Shown here: piece after piece, positions 36,743 to 50,300 of the stretch
How positions within the stretch are numbered: position 1 is the first letter of the stretch
How the letters are laid out: the number at the start of each line of letters is the position of its first letter
Origin: Ehretia macrophylla
Lineage: Eukaryota; Streptophyta; Magnoliopsida; Boraginales; Ehretiaceae
Direction: 5' to 3'
Assembly (NCBI GenBank): GCA_037974665.1
Contig: CM075765.1
Span: 12,333,501 to 12,397,500, forward strand
Length of the DNA: 64,000 nt
The notes under the pieces: generated by a model
What the model saw: only the letters and a program-made list of their open reading frames with translations
Told to the model about the DNA's origin: nothing
Databases searched by the model: none
Made by a program: the position numbers and the translations under genes

Positions 36743-37249
36743 ATTTTAAATGATGTAAATAGTTTAAACCTCCCTTAAATTAAAAAAAACAAAACAAAAA
36801 ACAAATATTTAACGTTTAAAAAAGATAGTTTTTTAGTGTTACATTGTGGAATAGCTGATAGCAAATGCCTTTTATGTATACACATCATGTACAAGAAGGG
36901 GTATTAGATACCTAATTATAAATTTATTGACATAAATATTAGCGTAATGAAGTGTTAAAATTTATATACATTTTGGAAAATTATGAGGAAAAAGTAACAA
37001 AATCATTTGCAAATATCAACAATTGTAACGAGCAAGCCTTTAGACTAGTGATATATTCTTAGCTGTGAATGTAAAAGGTTTCGACTTCAATATTCGTTGG
37101 TAATATTATTTAATATGTGTTATTAGACTTCTCTTAGATAAAAAATAATAATAATAAAAAAAAAATAACAACAATTATTGTAATCAATAGGATAGCGTGA
37201 GAATTTCTTGAACTTTGAATTATTGTAATATGAAGCACTCTCAAAGCAC

Positions 37250-37772
37250 TATCCCAGTTTGGTTTCCTGCCCTTTTGGTCCAGATCGTGCAGCGTCAGCG
37301 GTAATTTATAGAGACTCCAGAGGAAATCTTATTGCCGGTAACATGTGGCAACTCAGTTGCAGTTCTGCAGCTGAAGTAGAAGCTCTAGCGGTTTGGCATG
37401 CGTGCCATCTTATCGGTGTCCTTCATGGTTTTAGCATCTCAATTGAAAATGATGCATGTGAGATCTTTAATGCGATTTGTAATTCGAAAGCTCCTATTCA
37501 TTGGAAGACTAGGCAAATTGTGGATGACATTCGCAGATTTGCAGCTGGGAATCCTCAGGTTAAGTTCTAATGCATTCGAAGATCAGCAAACTCGCGTGCT
37601 GACTGAGTTGCTAAGTGTTTTGCTATTGGCAATCTCTCTTTAGACTGGTGCGCAAATATTCCTAGTGAGTTGAGGGATCTTTTGGTTTTTGATTTCCACC
37701 CCACTGGGGTTGGTTGATGTATGGTTGCTTTCTTAATGAATGAATTATCGTTTTACCAACAAAAAAAAAGTG
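37250..37772 (+). mobile_element. 5'-truncated LINE tail with RNase H domain
   Basis: A frame from about 37259 reads AASAVIYRDSRGNLIAG, AAEVEALAVWHACHL and ISIENDACEIFNAI, the core of plant non-LTR RNase H domains (RVT_3 type). After a frame change near 37566 it continues SLDWCANIPSELRDLL and ends near 37717. A short untranslated tail and an A run (37761-37769) close it. A stop near 37605 also breaks it. Confidence 0.8.
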
Positions 37773-37784
37773 TGGCCCCCATCA

Positions 37785-37990
37785 TAGCTTGCCCTTGGGT
37801 TAATTACATTCTTCTCTAGGAATGGGATTATGCCATTCCAATAAGATAGGCCCCTCTGAAATTGTCGGAAAGCGACCGATAGACAATCGAGATTATGAAT
37901 TTGAACTGACTTCTTTCCATTCTCTTATCTGATTCAGAAGGGATTGCTCTTCGAAGTCTAACTCGGGCTGCGAAGCTTCTTAATAATATT
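37785..37990. other. Possible mitochondrial DNA fragment
   Basis: A short block (GTGGCCCCCATCATAGCTTG to CTCGGGCTGCGAAGC) much richer in G and C than its surroundings and in the style of plant mitochondrial spacer DNA. Assignment is by composition and recollection only. Confidence 0.35.
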
Positions 37991-38989
37991 GCCGAAATTG
38001 TTTTCTAATTAGATCACTTATATTTAGATCCATATTTTTGTATTGCTAAATAAGCAAATTGTTTTATTAAGACCAAAATTCATTTATCATGTATAAGGAT
38101 TTTACTCAAAAACTACCAATAAGAGCATTTTTTCCCTTATTAATCTAGAAAAAATATTTTTTTGTTTGTATTTTACATATAATATGTCAGTGTAAAGAAA
38201 ATAAACTGACATATGTTAGAAAATCATTCTAAAGAAAGGATCTAATTTATAGCCAAACTTAGAAGGTAAATTTGTTGTTAATTTATTACTATTAGGCTGT
38301 AAATTTAATTAAATATAAAAAATTATCATTGTTACACTAAAAGGTCAAAAAATAATACTAGTAGAATCTTTTGGGTCCCATTTCTTAAAAGTGGAATCAT
38401 CCACCAACCTTGGATAATCTTTAAAACTTCACAAAACTACAAAATCTCCACGTAACCATTTCTCGGAGAAACACAAAATAACCAATAAAAGAAAAAATAA
38501 AAATATAATAAAAAAAACATGTCTGACATATTAGTAGAGTAATCAAATAACAATTTACAAATTTAAATTTGTATCATCCTTTATACATATCAACTGTTAC
38601 GTAATTGATCTCGAAAATGCATTGGTTTGTGATATTATATTATTGAAACGATTTAATGTGATATGTTTATGATGAGTTATCAAATGTTACGATGCTGTTG
38701 AAATCATTTTGGGAGAGTGGAGGTGATTTCAATAAATCGATGCATGAATTGAGGCTCTCATGTCCTACCGATCCTCCAAAAACGTTAGGTCTTAAAACAG
38801 CGCATAAGAAATCAAAAGCAAACAGGTCAAAGGCAAGTCAAACTCACATAAACATATAGGGAGACACATTAATGAAAAGAGAGAAGTCGTATCGTGGAGG
38901 GCTGACCGGCTATGAATAGATTCTTATCTATGAAAACATCTATTAGATTAATTCTAATAGTTTTTTTTATTTTTTTTTCTTATATGTAA

Positions 38990-39430
38990 CGAGTTTGAAT
39001 CATTTCTCTATTTTAGTTTTACTCCAACACCTTTCCTGCATCTTATTTCAGGGATTCTCTATTTTAATTTCACTTTAACAGCTTCCTTATTTAAGAGATT
39101 CCTTATTTTTATTTTACTCCAAAATCTCTCTTTACTTTAATTAAATATATAATTTTAATTTTAATTTTTTTTATTAAATTTTTTTATTTATATTTGTTAA
39201 TTGTTTATGATGATTTTTTATTTTTAATTATTAAAAATATGACTGTTGGAGATAAAAAAATTTTTTTAAAGTGACAGCTGGGTTTAGAGATAGTTGTAGA
39301 TAATTTTTTTACATTTTTTACATGTGAAAGTGCTGAAAATTGAATATAGAGATCTAAACAGGTAAATATGGTTGTAGATTCTAACAATATCCCTACATGT
39401 GAGATAAAAGCGTGCGTAGAGAATGGATCG
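38990..39430. mobile_element. Degenerate MITE of the TCTCTATTTTAG family
   Basis: Contains TTTCTCTATTTTAGTTTTAC, TCTCTATTTTAATTTCACTT and a right half with ACATGTGAAAGTGCTGAAAA. These correspond to parts of the complete MITE at 63457-63850. The ends could not be fixed. Confidence 0.5.
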
Positions 39431-39513
39431 CGGGTATATTTTTTAGTCATAAAAAAAAAATTAATAAAAAAATAAGAGTACATACTACATAATAATAAAT
39501 ACATGTTTGAATC

Positions 39514-39781
39514 ATGAGTCATATTCAAGTGATGGCGTTACAGAGAAAGCTATTGAACGCTGCAGCAACCAAGCAGAATGCCACCAAATGGTTGTATCAC
39601 TCGGCGGTCCGCGGCTTCTCTTCCGTGGCGGCGCCGCCGGAGCTGCCGCCGTTCGACTACACTCCGAAACCGTACAAGGGTCCGTTAGCGGATGAGATTC
39701 TGCAGAAGCGGAAGCAATACTTGGGTCCCTCTCTCTTTCACTTCTACCAGAAACCCGTAAACTCTATTCTCTCTCCCCCTA

Positions 39782-39812
<31 letters not shown>

Positions 39813-42800
39813 GTATATACACACGTATATGTTTGTGCGTATATGTATGCGTATGAACTAGTATAAATGAACACACAAAGATATACATTCATTTCTGTGA
39901 TTATAATTAATGATTGTTGAACTAAATGGAATATTTGAAAATTTGATTAGTTTCGTGCACAAATCTCTCGTTATGCACGATATAAGATGAGTTGAAATCA
40001 ATTTGGGTATACTGTACAATGCTTTACCTTGCATAGTTGCATAGAGGTTATTTTCACGACTCTAAGACTATGAAATGAAAAAATGAAAAGGTTGGAAAAG
40101 GCTCGAGTGCAAATTGATTGATATTTTAATTGTTTTCTTACATACTGTTTTGCAACAAATGAATTTTATAAAATTTTGTGAAATTCATTTGTAAATCTAA
40201 CTTTTTGTGTTTGAAAGCACCTCTTTAAAAAATTAAAAGTTCAAGATTTACAAATCCTGAATTTACTCAAATTTTACTCAAATTCTTACTCAAGAGATGG
40301 AATTTGCAATTCTAAGCTACAAAATTAGCCAGTCATCTTTTAAAGATTAGAGTGCCCTCAAAATTTTATTTTCTTTTTATTACTCCTAGTCTTTTGCTCT
40401 CATTTCCTATATAATTATTTTTTCTTATTCTTCTTGCAAGCTTCTTCATGATAAATTTATTTTTCATATTTCTTAATCCAGACTTCTTTTTGGTTTTCAA
40501 ATTAAAAGCCCAAATTATAAATTATTTATTCATCCATCTTATTTCAGGTAATCTTAACATATAATTAGACATCTAAAATCACAAGTTATTTATTCGTGTT
40601 ATTTATTCATCTATCTATTCATATTTTTTATTCATCAACGTTAATTAATTAAATTTAATTTTAAAACTAATTAATGATATTGATGGAATATATTTTCCTG
40701 TCAAAGTTTCAAAAGCAAAGCTTCAAAATGTAGGGACATAAAAGGAATACCAACAATAAATATAATTACAAATCTTAGAATTGACTTAATACCTTTTTTC
40801 AGTTCCAAATAAGGGAATTCATTTGTAAATACAAATCCTCACGGAGTTCATTTATAAATCAAATGAATTTTACACCACAAAAGTTTTCAAACGCTCAGTT
40901 AATGTAATTTTCTAAGGTTCAGGTTGGGTTTTGTTTTCTTTCGTATTGTGAATCGGGTTCTTTTAAAGCCAAATCGCGGTTTTGATCTTTAATTTTATTA
41001 ATTGGTTAATAACGATATTCTCCTATTTGCTTTTAGAAATGAAATTTGAATTGCCTATGTGGAAATTGGTATAGAATTAGAGTATTGTGCGAAGAAAAAT
41101 GATAGTACTATTGTCTATATTTTGCAATAATGTGGCACTAGAAGGAAAAGAGATCATGAGTTAAAGCTGCGAAGTAATCTTTGTTTTGTAACCGTATTAA
41201 GGAAGTTTGATGTTTGATTAATTATTCATGTTTACTACACTGAAGATCTGAATTGAATTTCCAACTCTCTTTCCGACGTTTCTTGTTATGGAGCAACTCA
41301 ATCATGCTAGAACCATTTTATGCCTATTCTCAATATTGTTTACCTTAATTTCTTTGCTTTTTAATTTACTTTTTACTGTGTTCACAGCTCAATATTGTTG
41401 AAGGGAAGATGCAATATTTATTTGATGAAAATGGGAAGCGTTATCTTGATGCTTTTGCTGGAATAGTTACTGTATCCTGTGGGCACTGCCATCCTGATAT
41501 TTTGGATGCCATCACGGAACAAAGCAAGCTTCTCCAACATGCTACAACTATTTATTTGCACCATGCAATAGCTGATTTTGCTGAGGCATTGGCATCTAAG
41601 ATGCCAGGAAATCTAAAGGTTTTTACATGAATCTACAATCTCTGTGAATTGTACCTCCATTAGGATTCTTGTTTTGTGAGAGCAAGAATTTTTGCCACCA
41701 CATTGGAAGTTGTTTGAGATGTTAATTATGACTTTGACATTTTTACAAGTGATATTTGTTATATGTTTCACATTTACAGTTTGTGCAATTCTAGATGATC
41801 TAAATCATTCATCAACTGTCTTTGCTTGACACTTTATTTTTTGATAGATTTTACCACTTCGTATCACAGTACACTTTGTTTACAAACTATTAGAAGAACA
41901 CCTAAGCATATGTATGAGGAAGAGAATGAAAGCGAGATGAGACACATATTTACTAAAACAGTATACTTAGAACCAAACTGACATTTAAAATATGAACTTC
42001 CAATGAAGTGAGTAAGTATGTTGCTCCTAATGATCGGCACTTCGAAAGAGGTATCAGAAAGTAGAAAAATGTAGCTGGAAAAGTCTAAGAGGGGAGATGA
42101 GGGTATACTACCTTGATATATAGAAACAGATATACATACCTAAATATACATATACACAATCAGAAAGCTAAATTTTCCTGCCTGAATCTTTAATAAGACA
42201 ATCTACTATTACCTCTTCTTAGCCTCATTTTGGACTTGCAGGTTGTATATTTTGTGAACTCAGGGACTGAAGCAAATGAATTAGCAATGCTCATAGCAAG
42301 ACTGTACAGTGGCAACCTTGGCATGATTGCCCTCAGAAATGCATATCATGGTGGAAGCTCGAATACAATTGGACTGACAGCTCTTAACACATGGAAGTAT
42401 CCGATTCCACAGGTTTGTAGCTATGACAAGGGTTCTGAAATCATATTCAGTAATCATACTTGACCACGGTTTTTTGCTAGATCTTATGTCATCTATAGCT
42501 TCTGATTAAAATTGGATTAAGTTTACTGTCTATTCTGGTTAATATACTTTTGGTGACACAAATCATAGGTGAATCGAAACCAGTTGTTTCTTGGTCATGG
42601 CTAGTCTGAGGAGTCTATCAATTTATGCCGAATTGCTCCACATATGGGCAATTGTGACCTCTCAGGGGAGTCGATGACTGCATCTTTCAAGAAGTTATTG
42701 AATTGGTTTAATTTAATTCGGGGCACTAGCCACTGTACGTTCTATTGAATCTTGACACTTGTTTTTAAGCAAGAATGTCATTCTTTTTTGACTTTGACGT

Positions 42801-45800
42801 ATGGTCAAAGTTTGAGAACCTTTTGTAAAAGTCATTCTTTCTTTGACTTTGATGTATGGTCAAAGTTTGAGAACCTTCTGTAAAAGTGGCAGTAAAATGC
42901 TAATTTTGTGTTCACCATTCCAGCTTGTTCAATATATCTACTTTCTAGGACTTCTATAAGGTCAGATGTTTGTCACTTGATGCATTTTGTTTGACACGGA
43001 GGGGAACCTTCTGTTTTTGGGAGTCGTAAAACTTCTGATGCTTCAATGATATATAAGCATCATGTTGAAATTAAGGTGACAGAGAGTAAATTTCTGAGCA
43101 TCTGAGGTGTTTTCTTCTAGCTGTCCTTTCTTGTCATCCTATCAGCAGACTAGTTAAAAGTATTCTTGGTTATAAAAACAAGGTGCTTTCTGCTGATTTT
43201 TCTCATTAAGAATTGCGTAATGCCTATAGAATTTTGCAGGGGGACATTCATCATGTTATAAATCCAAATACATACCGTGGAGTCTTTGGGTCTGATGCCA
43301 AAAGTTATGCAGAAGATGTACAAGATCACATTGATCATGGTACTTCAGGAAAAGTTGCTGGGTTTATTGCCGAAACCATTCAGGTTTGGTTATTTAGTTC
43401 TGTCGGTGTGTCAAGATAGTTTTTGGTTGTAGATGGATCTTAACTTCTTATTCTGCACTTAAAAACTTCTGCTTTGGCAAATTTTAGGGAGTTGGGGGAG
43501 CAGTTGAACTAGCTCCAGGATATTTGAAATTGGTGTATGATATTGTTCGTAAAGCTGGTGGTGTCTGCATTGCTGATGAAGTACAAACTGGGTTTGGTCG
43601 CACAGGAAGTCATTACTGGGGATTTGAGACCCAGGGTGTCATACCTGACATAGTTACCATGGCAAAGGTGTCTCATCATTCATCGATTTTGGAGAGATAG
43701 AGTTTTACTTCCTATGATTAATTTCACTGGGTGTTTTGGATCTCTTATATACATTGCACAGTTAATTGTTTGACTTCAGAAATTATGTTTTCCAGGGTAT
43801 TGGGAATGGTTTACCTCTAGGAGCCGTAGTGACAACTCCAGAAATTGCAAGTGTACTGGCTCAAAAGATCCAGTTCAACACTTTTGGTGGCAACCCTGTA
43901 TGCTCTGCTGGTGGTCTTGCGGTGCTTAAAGTTATTGATAAGGAGCAACGTCAAAAGCATTGTGCTGAAGTTGGAACCCATTTGATTGGCCGTCTCAGAG
44001 ATCTTCAACAAAGACACGATTGTAATTCTCTTTACCTTAATCTTGCAAGAAAAACAAAGTAGTGGTACACTGATCAACATATACAAGTTTATTTTTCATA
44101 TACGACCAGTTTTAAATATTCTCTAGACCTTGGAAGGAAATGCTGTAGGTTAACCATCTTCCCTGCACAACATAAATATCTTCCCAGCATCAAGCCTCAT
44201 GTGATCCACAAGGCAGTTAGCCATTAGAGCTGACATGAAACATAGTCTTAAATTCAGCTTTTGCATTTTAGTCTTGAGCCGTGCTACTAAGTTGGTTCAT
44301 TTATTCCTGTGCTATTAATATCTCACCACTGTACTTTAGGGATTGAATTTCCTTTTAGTTTCAATCATCCCAATACTTGTTGATGTCTTTTCAAGGACTA
44401 CCATCATTGTAGAAAGTCAAGTAGGTGGTGACCAAGTATAAATATTAGCTCAATTTTGGTTGCCATCAAGAGAATTTCAAGATACTAATGGCCAAAAGAT
44501 AAAGATGATGAATGGCACTGAAACCCTTTTCCTTAATTAGTTGTCACAATGCTTTATAATACAACTCCAACTTGGTATGCAGAAAGGGGCACGAGTATAA
44601 TCACCACTCATTCTTCATTGTATGCCATGTCCTCAAATTAATGATTTCTGACCAATCCTCCTCCTCCAAAAACCTAACCAGTTCCCTAGTTTCATTCCTG
44701 CTATCCTTGAAGAGAATTTGGCTTGTTGCGAACTGATTTTGAGGCTTTGTATAATTTTGAGTATGTAGAAATTTTGGTGTTTCTCTCTGTTGACCTCTTA
44801 TTTTCATTCTTTTTGGCTTAGTAAATGTAACCTCTTTAAAAAACCTGTCGCTCAGAAAGATTTTGTTGCCAAGTTCCTATGTTAAAGAATGATTCCAATT
44901 TGTTCACCTCTAGTCCATATCCAAAAAGGCTGCCCATGAAAGCTTTAGTTCTTTTTAAGGATACTTAGGCATGTTAAACCAGTGACCTTAGATGCTCCTT
45001 TGGCCAGAAACTATTTATTAGCTTAAGACAAAAGACTTCTGAACAATGGACTGCACGTCAACTCTTCTATTTTTTGATATTATTACTATGTTCTGGGAAT
45101 ATCTTGTGGCTTGTTTGCTCCACGTGTTTTTTTGTTTTCCACCATTTCTTTGAGATTTTCGGTCATAATTGTTAATTTCTCTTTCTCTCATGCCTATGTT
45201 GCCAGTAATTGGAGATGTAAGAGGCAGAGGCTTAATGGTGGGCATAGAACTTGTGACTGATAGAAAAGAGAAGACACCGGCTAAGGCAGAAACTGCAGTT
45301 TTATTTGAAGAGCTCCGAGGTTTGTCAACCAACCAATAGAAGATGATTAAAAGAAGAAAAAACTATTGATTTTGTCATGTTCATTGTTTTCTGCAGCACT
45401 ATATAAATCTCTCTCTTTTCTTTGTATTCCAGAACTTGGTATACTTGTTGGGAAGGGCGGATTATATGGGAATGTTTTCAGAATAAAGCCTCCCATGTGT
45501 TTCACCAAAGATGATGCAGGTACTCTTTAAGCCCTCCAATCTGTAGGACTTTCAACTCTTTGTGAAATAAGGGAAACAGCAGAATGAAGAAAAGTCTGTC
45601 TAGTGAAAATACTAACACGTATTGATTCTGAAAGGAAAGGAAAGAAATAAAATTGATCCCTTCTTTCTTCTCGTTTTTTCCCCTAGGATCAAACAGTTTG
45701 CTTCTTATATGAATTCTTGTAAGTAGTCGAGCTTTACTGACCACAGAATGGCTACATTTCTGCAGATTTCCTGGTTGATGCATTGGATTATGCCTTCTCG

Positions 45801-45809
45801 AAGGTGTGA
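39514..45809 (+). CDS. AGT2: Alanine:glyoxylate aminotransferase 2, mitochondrial (nine exons)
   Basis: Exons: 39514-39756, 41388-41618, 42242-42412, 43240-43383, 43488-43667, 43796-44021, 45206-45319, 45433-45519, 45766-45809. All introns are GT-AG and the joined frame is open: 479 aa, or 473 aa from the ATG at 39532, which matches the Arabidopsis start MALQR. It is a PLP-dependent class III aminotransferase that transfers an amino group between alanine (or beta-aminoisobutyrate-type donors) and glyoxylate. The Ser/Arg-rich N terminus (about residues 1-45) suits mitochondrial import. Visible motifs are NSGTEAN (164-170, PLP phosphate), [13 protein letters not shown] with Asp293 (binds the pyridine nitrogen) and TMAKGIGNG with the Schiff-base Lys323. 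Length and sequence agree with At4g39660 (476 aa) throughout. It converges with the TGA gene downstream. Confidence 0.96.
39780..39820. repeat. CT/AT microsatellite in intron 1 of AGT2
   Basis: TCTCTCTCTCTCTCTC passes directly into an (AT)n run and a short ACAC tract, starting about 25 bp after the exon 1 donor site. Confidence 0.9.
40140..40905. repeat. Possible inverted-repeat transposon remnant in AGT2 intron 1
   Basis: GAAATTCATTTGTAAAT with TTTTTGTGTTTGAAAG at the left answers, inverted, TACAAATGAATTCC with GCGTTTGAAAACTTTTGTGG at the right. The arms are degenerate and the limits rough. The style is that of a hAT-type MITE. Confidence 0.3.
42777..42885 (+). repeat. Tandem duplication of about 54 bp in AGT2 intron 3
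   Basis: Two consecutive copies of a unit containing GACTTTGACGTATGGTCAAA and GTTTGAGAACCTT. Each copy holds the inverted repeat ACTTTGAC-N5-GTCAAAGT with TTGAC (W-box core) on both strands. Confidence 0.85.
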
Positions 45810-46330
45810 GCAGGTTTCAAGTCACAAGTTATATTCCTTTTACAAGGACATCAACCAAAAGGAAGAAGCTTAGTTTTGAACTTGAAATAAAGATGCAAAG
45901 GAAGATGTTAGAGTGTTAAAATTTCTAGCAGTTGCTTCTTTGCTGCATCAGGATGGTTTAAAGATGTCAATCAAAACATGATTGTCGATTTTTTGTCCTT
46001 TGTTACTGGCAAATGCTAAGTGTAGGGATTTTAATTCCAGCATGAGGGGGGTGGTGGGTGTTGGTTTTATTCTTACCGACTCCCTGAGCTTGCCATAATG
46101 GAAAGCCTGTTCGAAATGCTACAAGTCCTTTCCTACCTTGTAACTGGCTGAACAATGTGCTTCTAAGTGCATCCTCTACGTTACTATAATTTCGACTAAC
46201 TCCAACAGCTTACTTAAATGTTTCATGACTCTACATGCACGGAAGGTGTTAGTGCAAGTGAGTTCTAACAGTTTTTATAGGTGAACCCTTAAAATATTCT
46301 TAAACTCATTTTCAACATCCCATCCCTTAT
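45810..46330. other. 3' flank of AGT2
   Basis: Presumed 3' untranslated region and terminator area of AGT2. No exact polyadenylation site can be fixed. No other feature seen. Confidence 0.5.
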
Positions 46331-46334
46331 CCCT

Positions 46335-46540
46335 CTCAATGGTTAAATAATTAATATAGAGAAATTGTTAGTGTAAAACTAAAATAGAGATTCTCTCAGA
46401 TAAATGATTGATTAAATGTAGAAAAGTTATTAAAGTAAAATTGAAATAAAATATCTTTAAAACATAAGTAAATATTTCAAATCCTTTAAATGTAGGGAAA
46501 AGAATTAAGAAAATTGTTGGAATTGGTTTTACATCGTTAA
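46335..46540 (-). mobile_element. MITE remnant of the TCTCTATTTTAG family
   Basis: On the minus strand it reads TCTCTATTTTAGTTTTACAC followed by TAACAATTTCTCTA, and another TTTTATTTCAATTTTACTTT block, paralleling the internal repeats of the MITE at 63457-63850. It lies between the convergent AGT2 and TGA genes. Confidence 0.5.
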
Positions 46541-47306
46541 AACATGAGGTGTAAAATCACGAAAACATTGAGGTTCAAGAGGTAAGTTTTTAGGAACTCA
46601 TCCCATAGAAGAATGTTTCAATAAAAGCACAAAACAACCATACAGCTATTACATTAGTGCTGCTTATTATGAGATTGAAATCAAAGTTTGACTCATCTAT
46701 CGCGCCAACACAGCTTTTGGCCATGAACCTGCAACAAGGTCCTTAGGACTCAAGTTATCAGCTCTCCCGAATAGTCTGATTTTTCTTCCATGGTGATAAA
46801 GGAATTAAAAGATCTACTACTTTAATAATTGTGAGAATCGTTAAATACTTCTACCACAGAAAAGGGTTGTGATAAAAAACGCTCAATTTGCACCAGATCT
46901 AGGCGATTCAAGTACTTTACTAGGGAGCTCATGTCTGCAACTGCTTTACATTTACACAATAAAAGTACTCAGAATGCAAAGAGACAAAAAGAACTGGCAT
47001 TTTCACAACCAATTACATCTAACATAGTCTGGAGCAAGACTCAAAACTTTCTCTAAGATCTATAATAGACACCAATGTACAATCAACAAAAATAAAAAAT
47101 TGACAAGTGCAATTCCAAACTTCCTCCTGGGGTGAAATATCTAATTTTATATACAATTTCTTGATGGTGGGAAGCTGCTCACAAAATGGCAGCACTTGAT
47201 TTTTTGTTGCATAAAGCATATCTTTGCTGAACATTCAGAAGTGATAAACATATCTACCAAGCATCGATCGCCCCGTGTGGTGCATTGAGGCCCTTCCCTT
47301 GAATTG

Positions 47307-50300
47307 TTAGGCAGGCTCACGAGGACGGGTTTGCCAAAGTGAGCTCAAAGCTCGAAGGCGCTGGAAGTACTCTCCTAAGGCTAGGAGGCCCCGAGCTGCT
47401 TGCCGGGTAGTTAGGATGCGAGACATCTGCTGCAGTGTTTCCTGACGAAGATGATCTGCCTGTTTGAGAAAACTAAAGCATGTCAATGATGCAAATACAC
47501 AAATTTATAACCCACACCATGAGCCGTTGGAAAAATATATAAACATGTAAATAATTGGGAAAGAATTTAGAAACCATAAAGAGCTTTATCACACGTTCCT
47601 GTACTACAAGCTACATAAAGTTTTTGTCCAAGCAATTTCTTTCAGTCTGCAATATGGTAGATTAACTAATCGGAAACCAAGTAATTCATATTGGGGAGCA
47701 GTCCTGGAGGAGGGAAAAGATATAACACCCTCATACCAATGTTTAGTGTTTTGAGAGTTAAATTCGACCAAAAAGTTCCAAGATAAACGGTTAACATTAC
47801 AGATGCCAATCGTTCCATCTGACTTGCTATGCATCAAATATTGAGCCAGAGCATTGAGGTTTATCATTCTTAAACATTCAACATGTGAAACAAGCTGTTG
47901 CTACAAAAGCTTGTAAGCATGACATTCATATATACAATAAGGCAAGGAAAAGGAAAAGAAAAAGAAGGGGTACACTCGAGCATTTAAAAGAATTTCCACA
48001 TGCACTCACAAGAGTAGAAGTTTTATGAGGACTAGGAGAAAGAGAAATTAGGATGAATGCGAATCAGTTCATTGTCCAGGATCATAAAGTTGATCCAACC
48101 ATGAAAAGGTTACGAAGGCAGCCATAACGTTAATGTACAATTACTTAGCAAAAAACACGTCAATGTACAATAGCTGATGAACTGCTCATGCACAGAAAGG
48201 GAAACCGTATCAATCTATTGAATTTCTTTCTATTTGTCAATAAGTGGAACACGGCTAACATAAGTTCCTGAAAAGGAAAGGGAAACTAAAATATGCAGAG
48301 AAGACACGAAGAAAAATATTTCCCTGAAACTTCTACTAGAACAGTTCAACATCTCAAGATTGGATTATTCGACATAGCTCTAACTATAAAATAAGAATTA
48401 AAGACTAAAAGAGATGGACAAAGGTGTTTAGTTGGATCCATATTGGTAAGACTACTTAGACTATGCCAGAGTCGGATTTATTTATTTTTATAACAAACAA
48501 ATCCCTTGACATGGTATAATTATGCTAATAGGTTTCTGAGTATAAATTATTCAATATTACTAAAGGCAGCTCTCACATTCCAGAAAGTAGTATCAATAGA
48601 TAATGCCATTTAGGCATGAAACAAAGCAAAAGCATGTACTACCTGATTCACAAACCTCACCAGAGCTTCCAACTTCTCCACTGCAGCACCTATTTGCTGG
48701 AGGTAACTTCCTTCCCCCAGTTGACCAGTTGCTATCGTCTCGGCCAATATTTGTTGTAGTTTGTCCATTCCCTGTGATAGAGCATCTTCTGCTTGTTGAC
48801 ATGATTGTTTAAGATTACATACATCCAAATGTTGTTGTTCTGTCAGCGGCTCAAGATGTGGCATGAGAATCTGGAGGGAAGGAAAAACATTGTGAATAAG
48901 CCAGCCATATCTGGTGATGAAGAAAATAGTGACATGAATATTTTCAAGAGTGAAATGAGAGAAAAGAGACTAGAGATGTCTCTTAAATGAATCTAGTTCA
49001 GACTTGTGTTGAAGCATAGGAAAAGAATATACGAATGACATGCTCAGCTGCTCAGAAGAAATAAACCAGACAAGGGTAAATGATAATGTGAGTTCTTCTC
49101 AGCTTGAAACCTATTCTTGCATGCACATGTATCTCTATAAATAGTAAGCTGCAGTTGGAGAATTTTGTCTTTGGATTTAACATCAAGTGAAAAATCGAAA
49201 TATCCTTGTAACAAGTCCTAATATTATCAGACTAAAGAATTATAAACATAGTGTGCATTTGTTGTATAGTAGAAAGCTCAGCATATAAAATAACTAGGCT
49301 GGTTTTTGTTTATAAACTCAGGCATCATAAATAACAACAATTCTATCTAACAATTACAACTGAAGCATCTATCACCTTTAGGAGTTCTGAAGGGCGAAAT
49401 CCCCCTATCCACAAGAAAAAACGCTCAGCTGTTGTCTTCCACATTCCGGACATAAGATAGAAGACATCAGCCTTTGCAGCTGTTGCTTTCATGCGGAAAA
49501 GGTCAAAGTAGTGCCTCATGCTACTGTCTACAAGTATGCGCAACTCTATTTCACCAATATGAGAGCGTAAAGCATTCCCCAATTCAGCGATTTGTCTATT
49601 TTGCTCTTCCACCCAGTGTCCGTACTCCATATCAAAAGCAGTAATACCTACAGGATCACCAAAGTAAATGGTATATCATGAGGGCTTGACAGAAAGAAGA
49701 GAAAATTTTCCGATTCAATAACAGGTTTTCTCAAAGGAATGGTGTCAAAGTAAAATATATTAGACAATCACAAAGTAACGCTCCAAAGAATTGGTAGAAA
49801 TGTGGAATGAATGATAGCATGTCAAACTCATAAGAATCACACTCATGAAAGATTGAGAATATCTAGAGAAAAGTAATGCTTTGAAATGCTGTCTCTCTAG
49901 GAAACATTCTAGTAATATAGATTAGCTCTCATATTGACTTCTGGAATGTTCTCTGTTGCAGTAATTATTATCTATACTAGCCCCTTACAACAGATAAGCC
50001 TCTTAAATTTGTATAGAAATATCATTTGCCACAAAGGACAAGACATATATGTTTTCTAGCTATGGAAAAGAAGAATATTTTAACATGGTTAGTGTTTCAC
50101 TTTCCTGATCACTCACATAAGCATGCTCAAGTATCTTTCTTTTTTCTTTTTTTTTGCCTCCTTATATACCTACCTTATGAAAACTACTTCCAGGTGGTAT
50201 AGTAAGGGCTTTAAGAAAAGGCATAACTGCTCTTGTAAGAAGGGCAGGGCTACTATACTAGATGGGAAAGATATCCCACACTTGGACTAGGCTAACAAAG

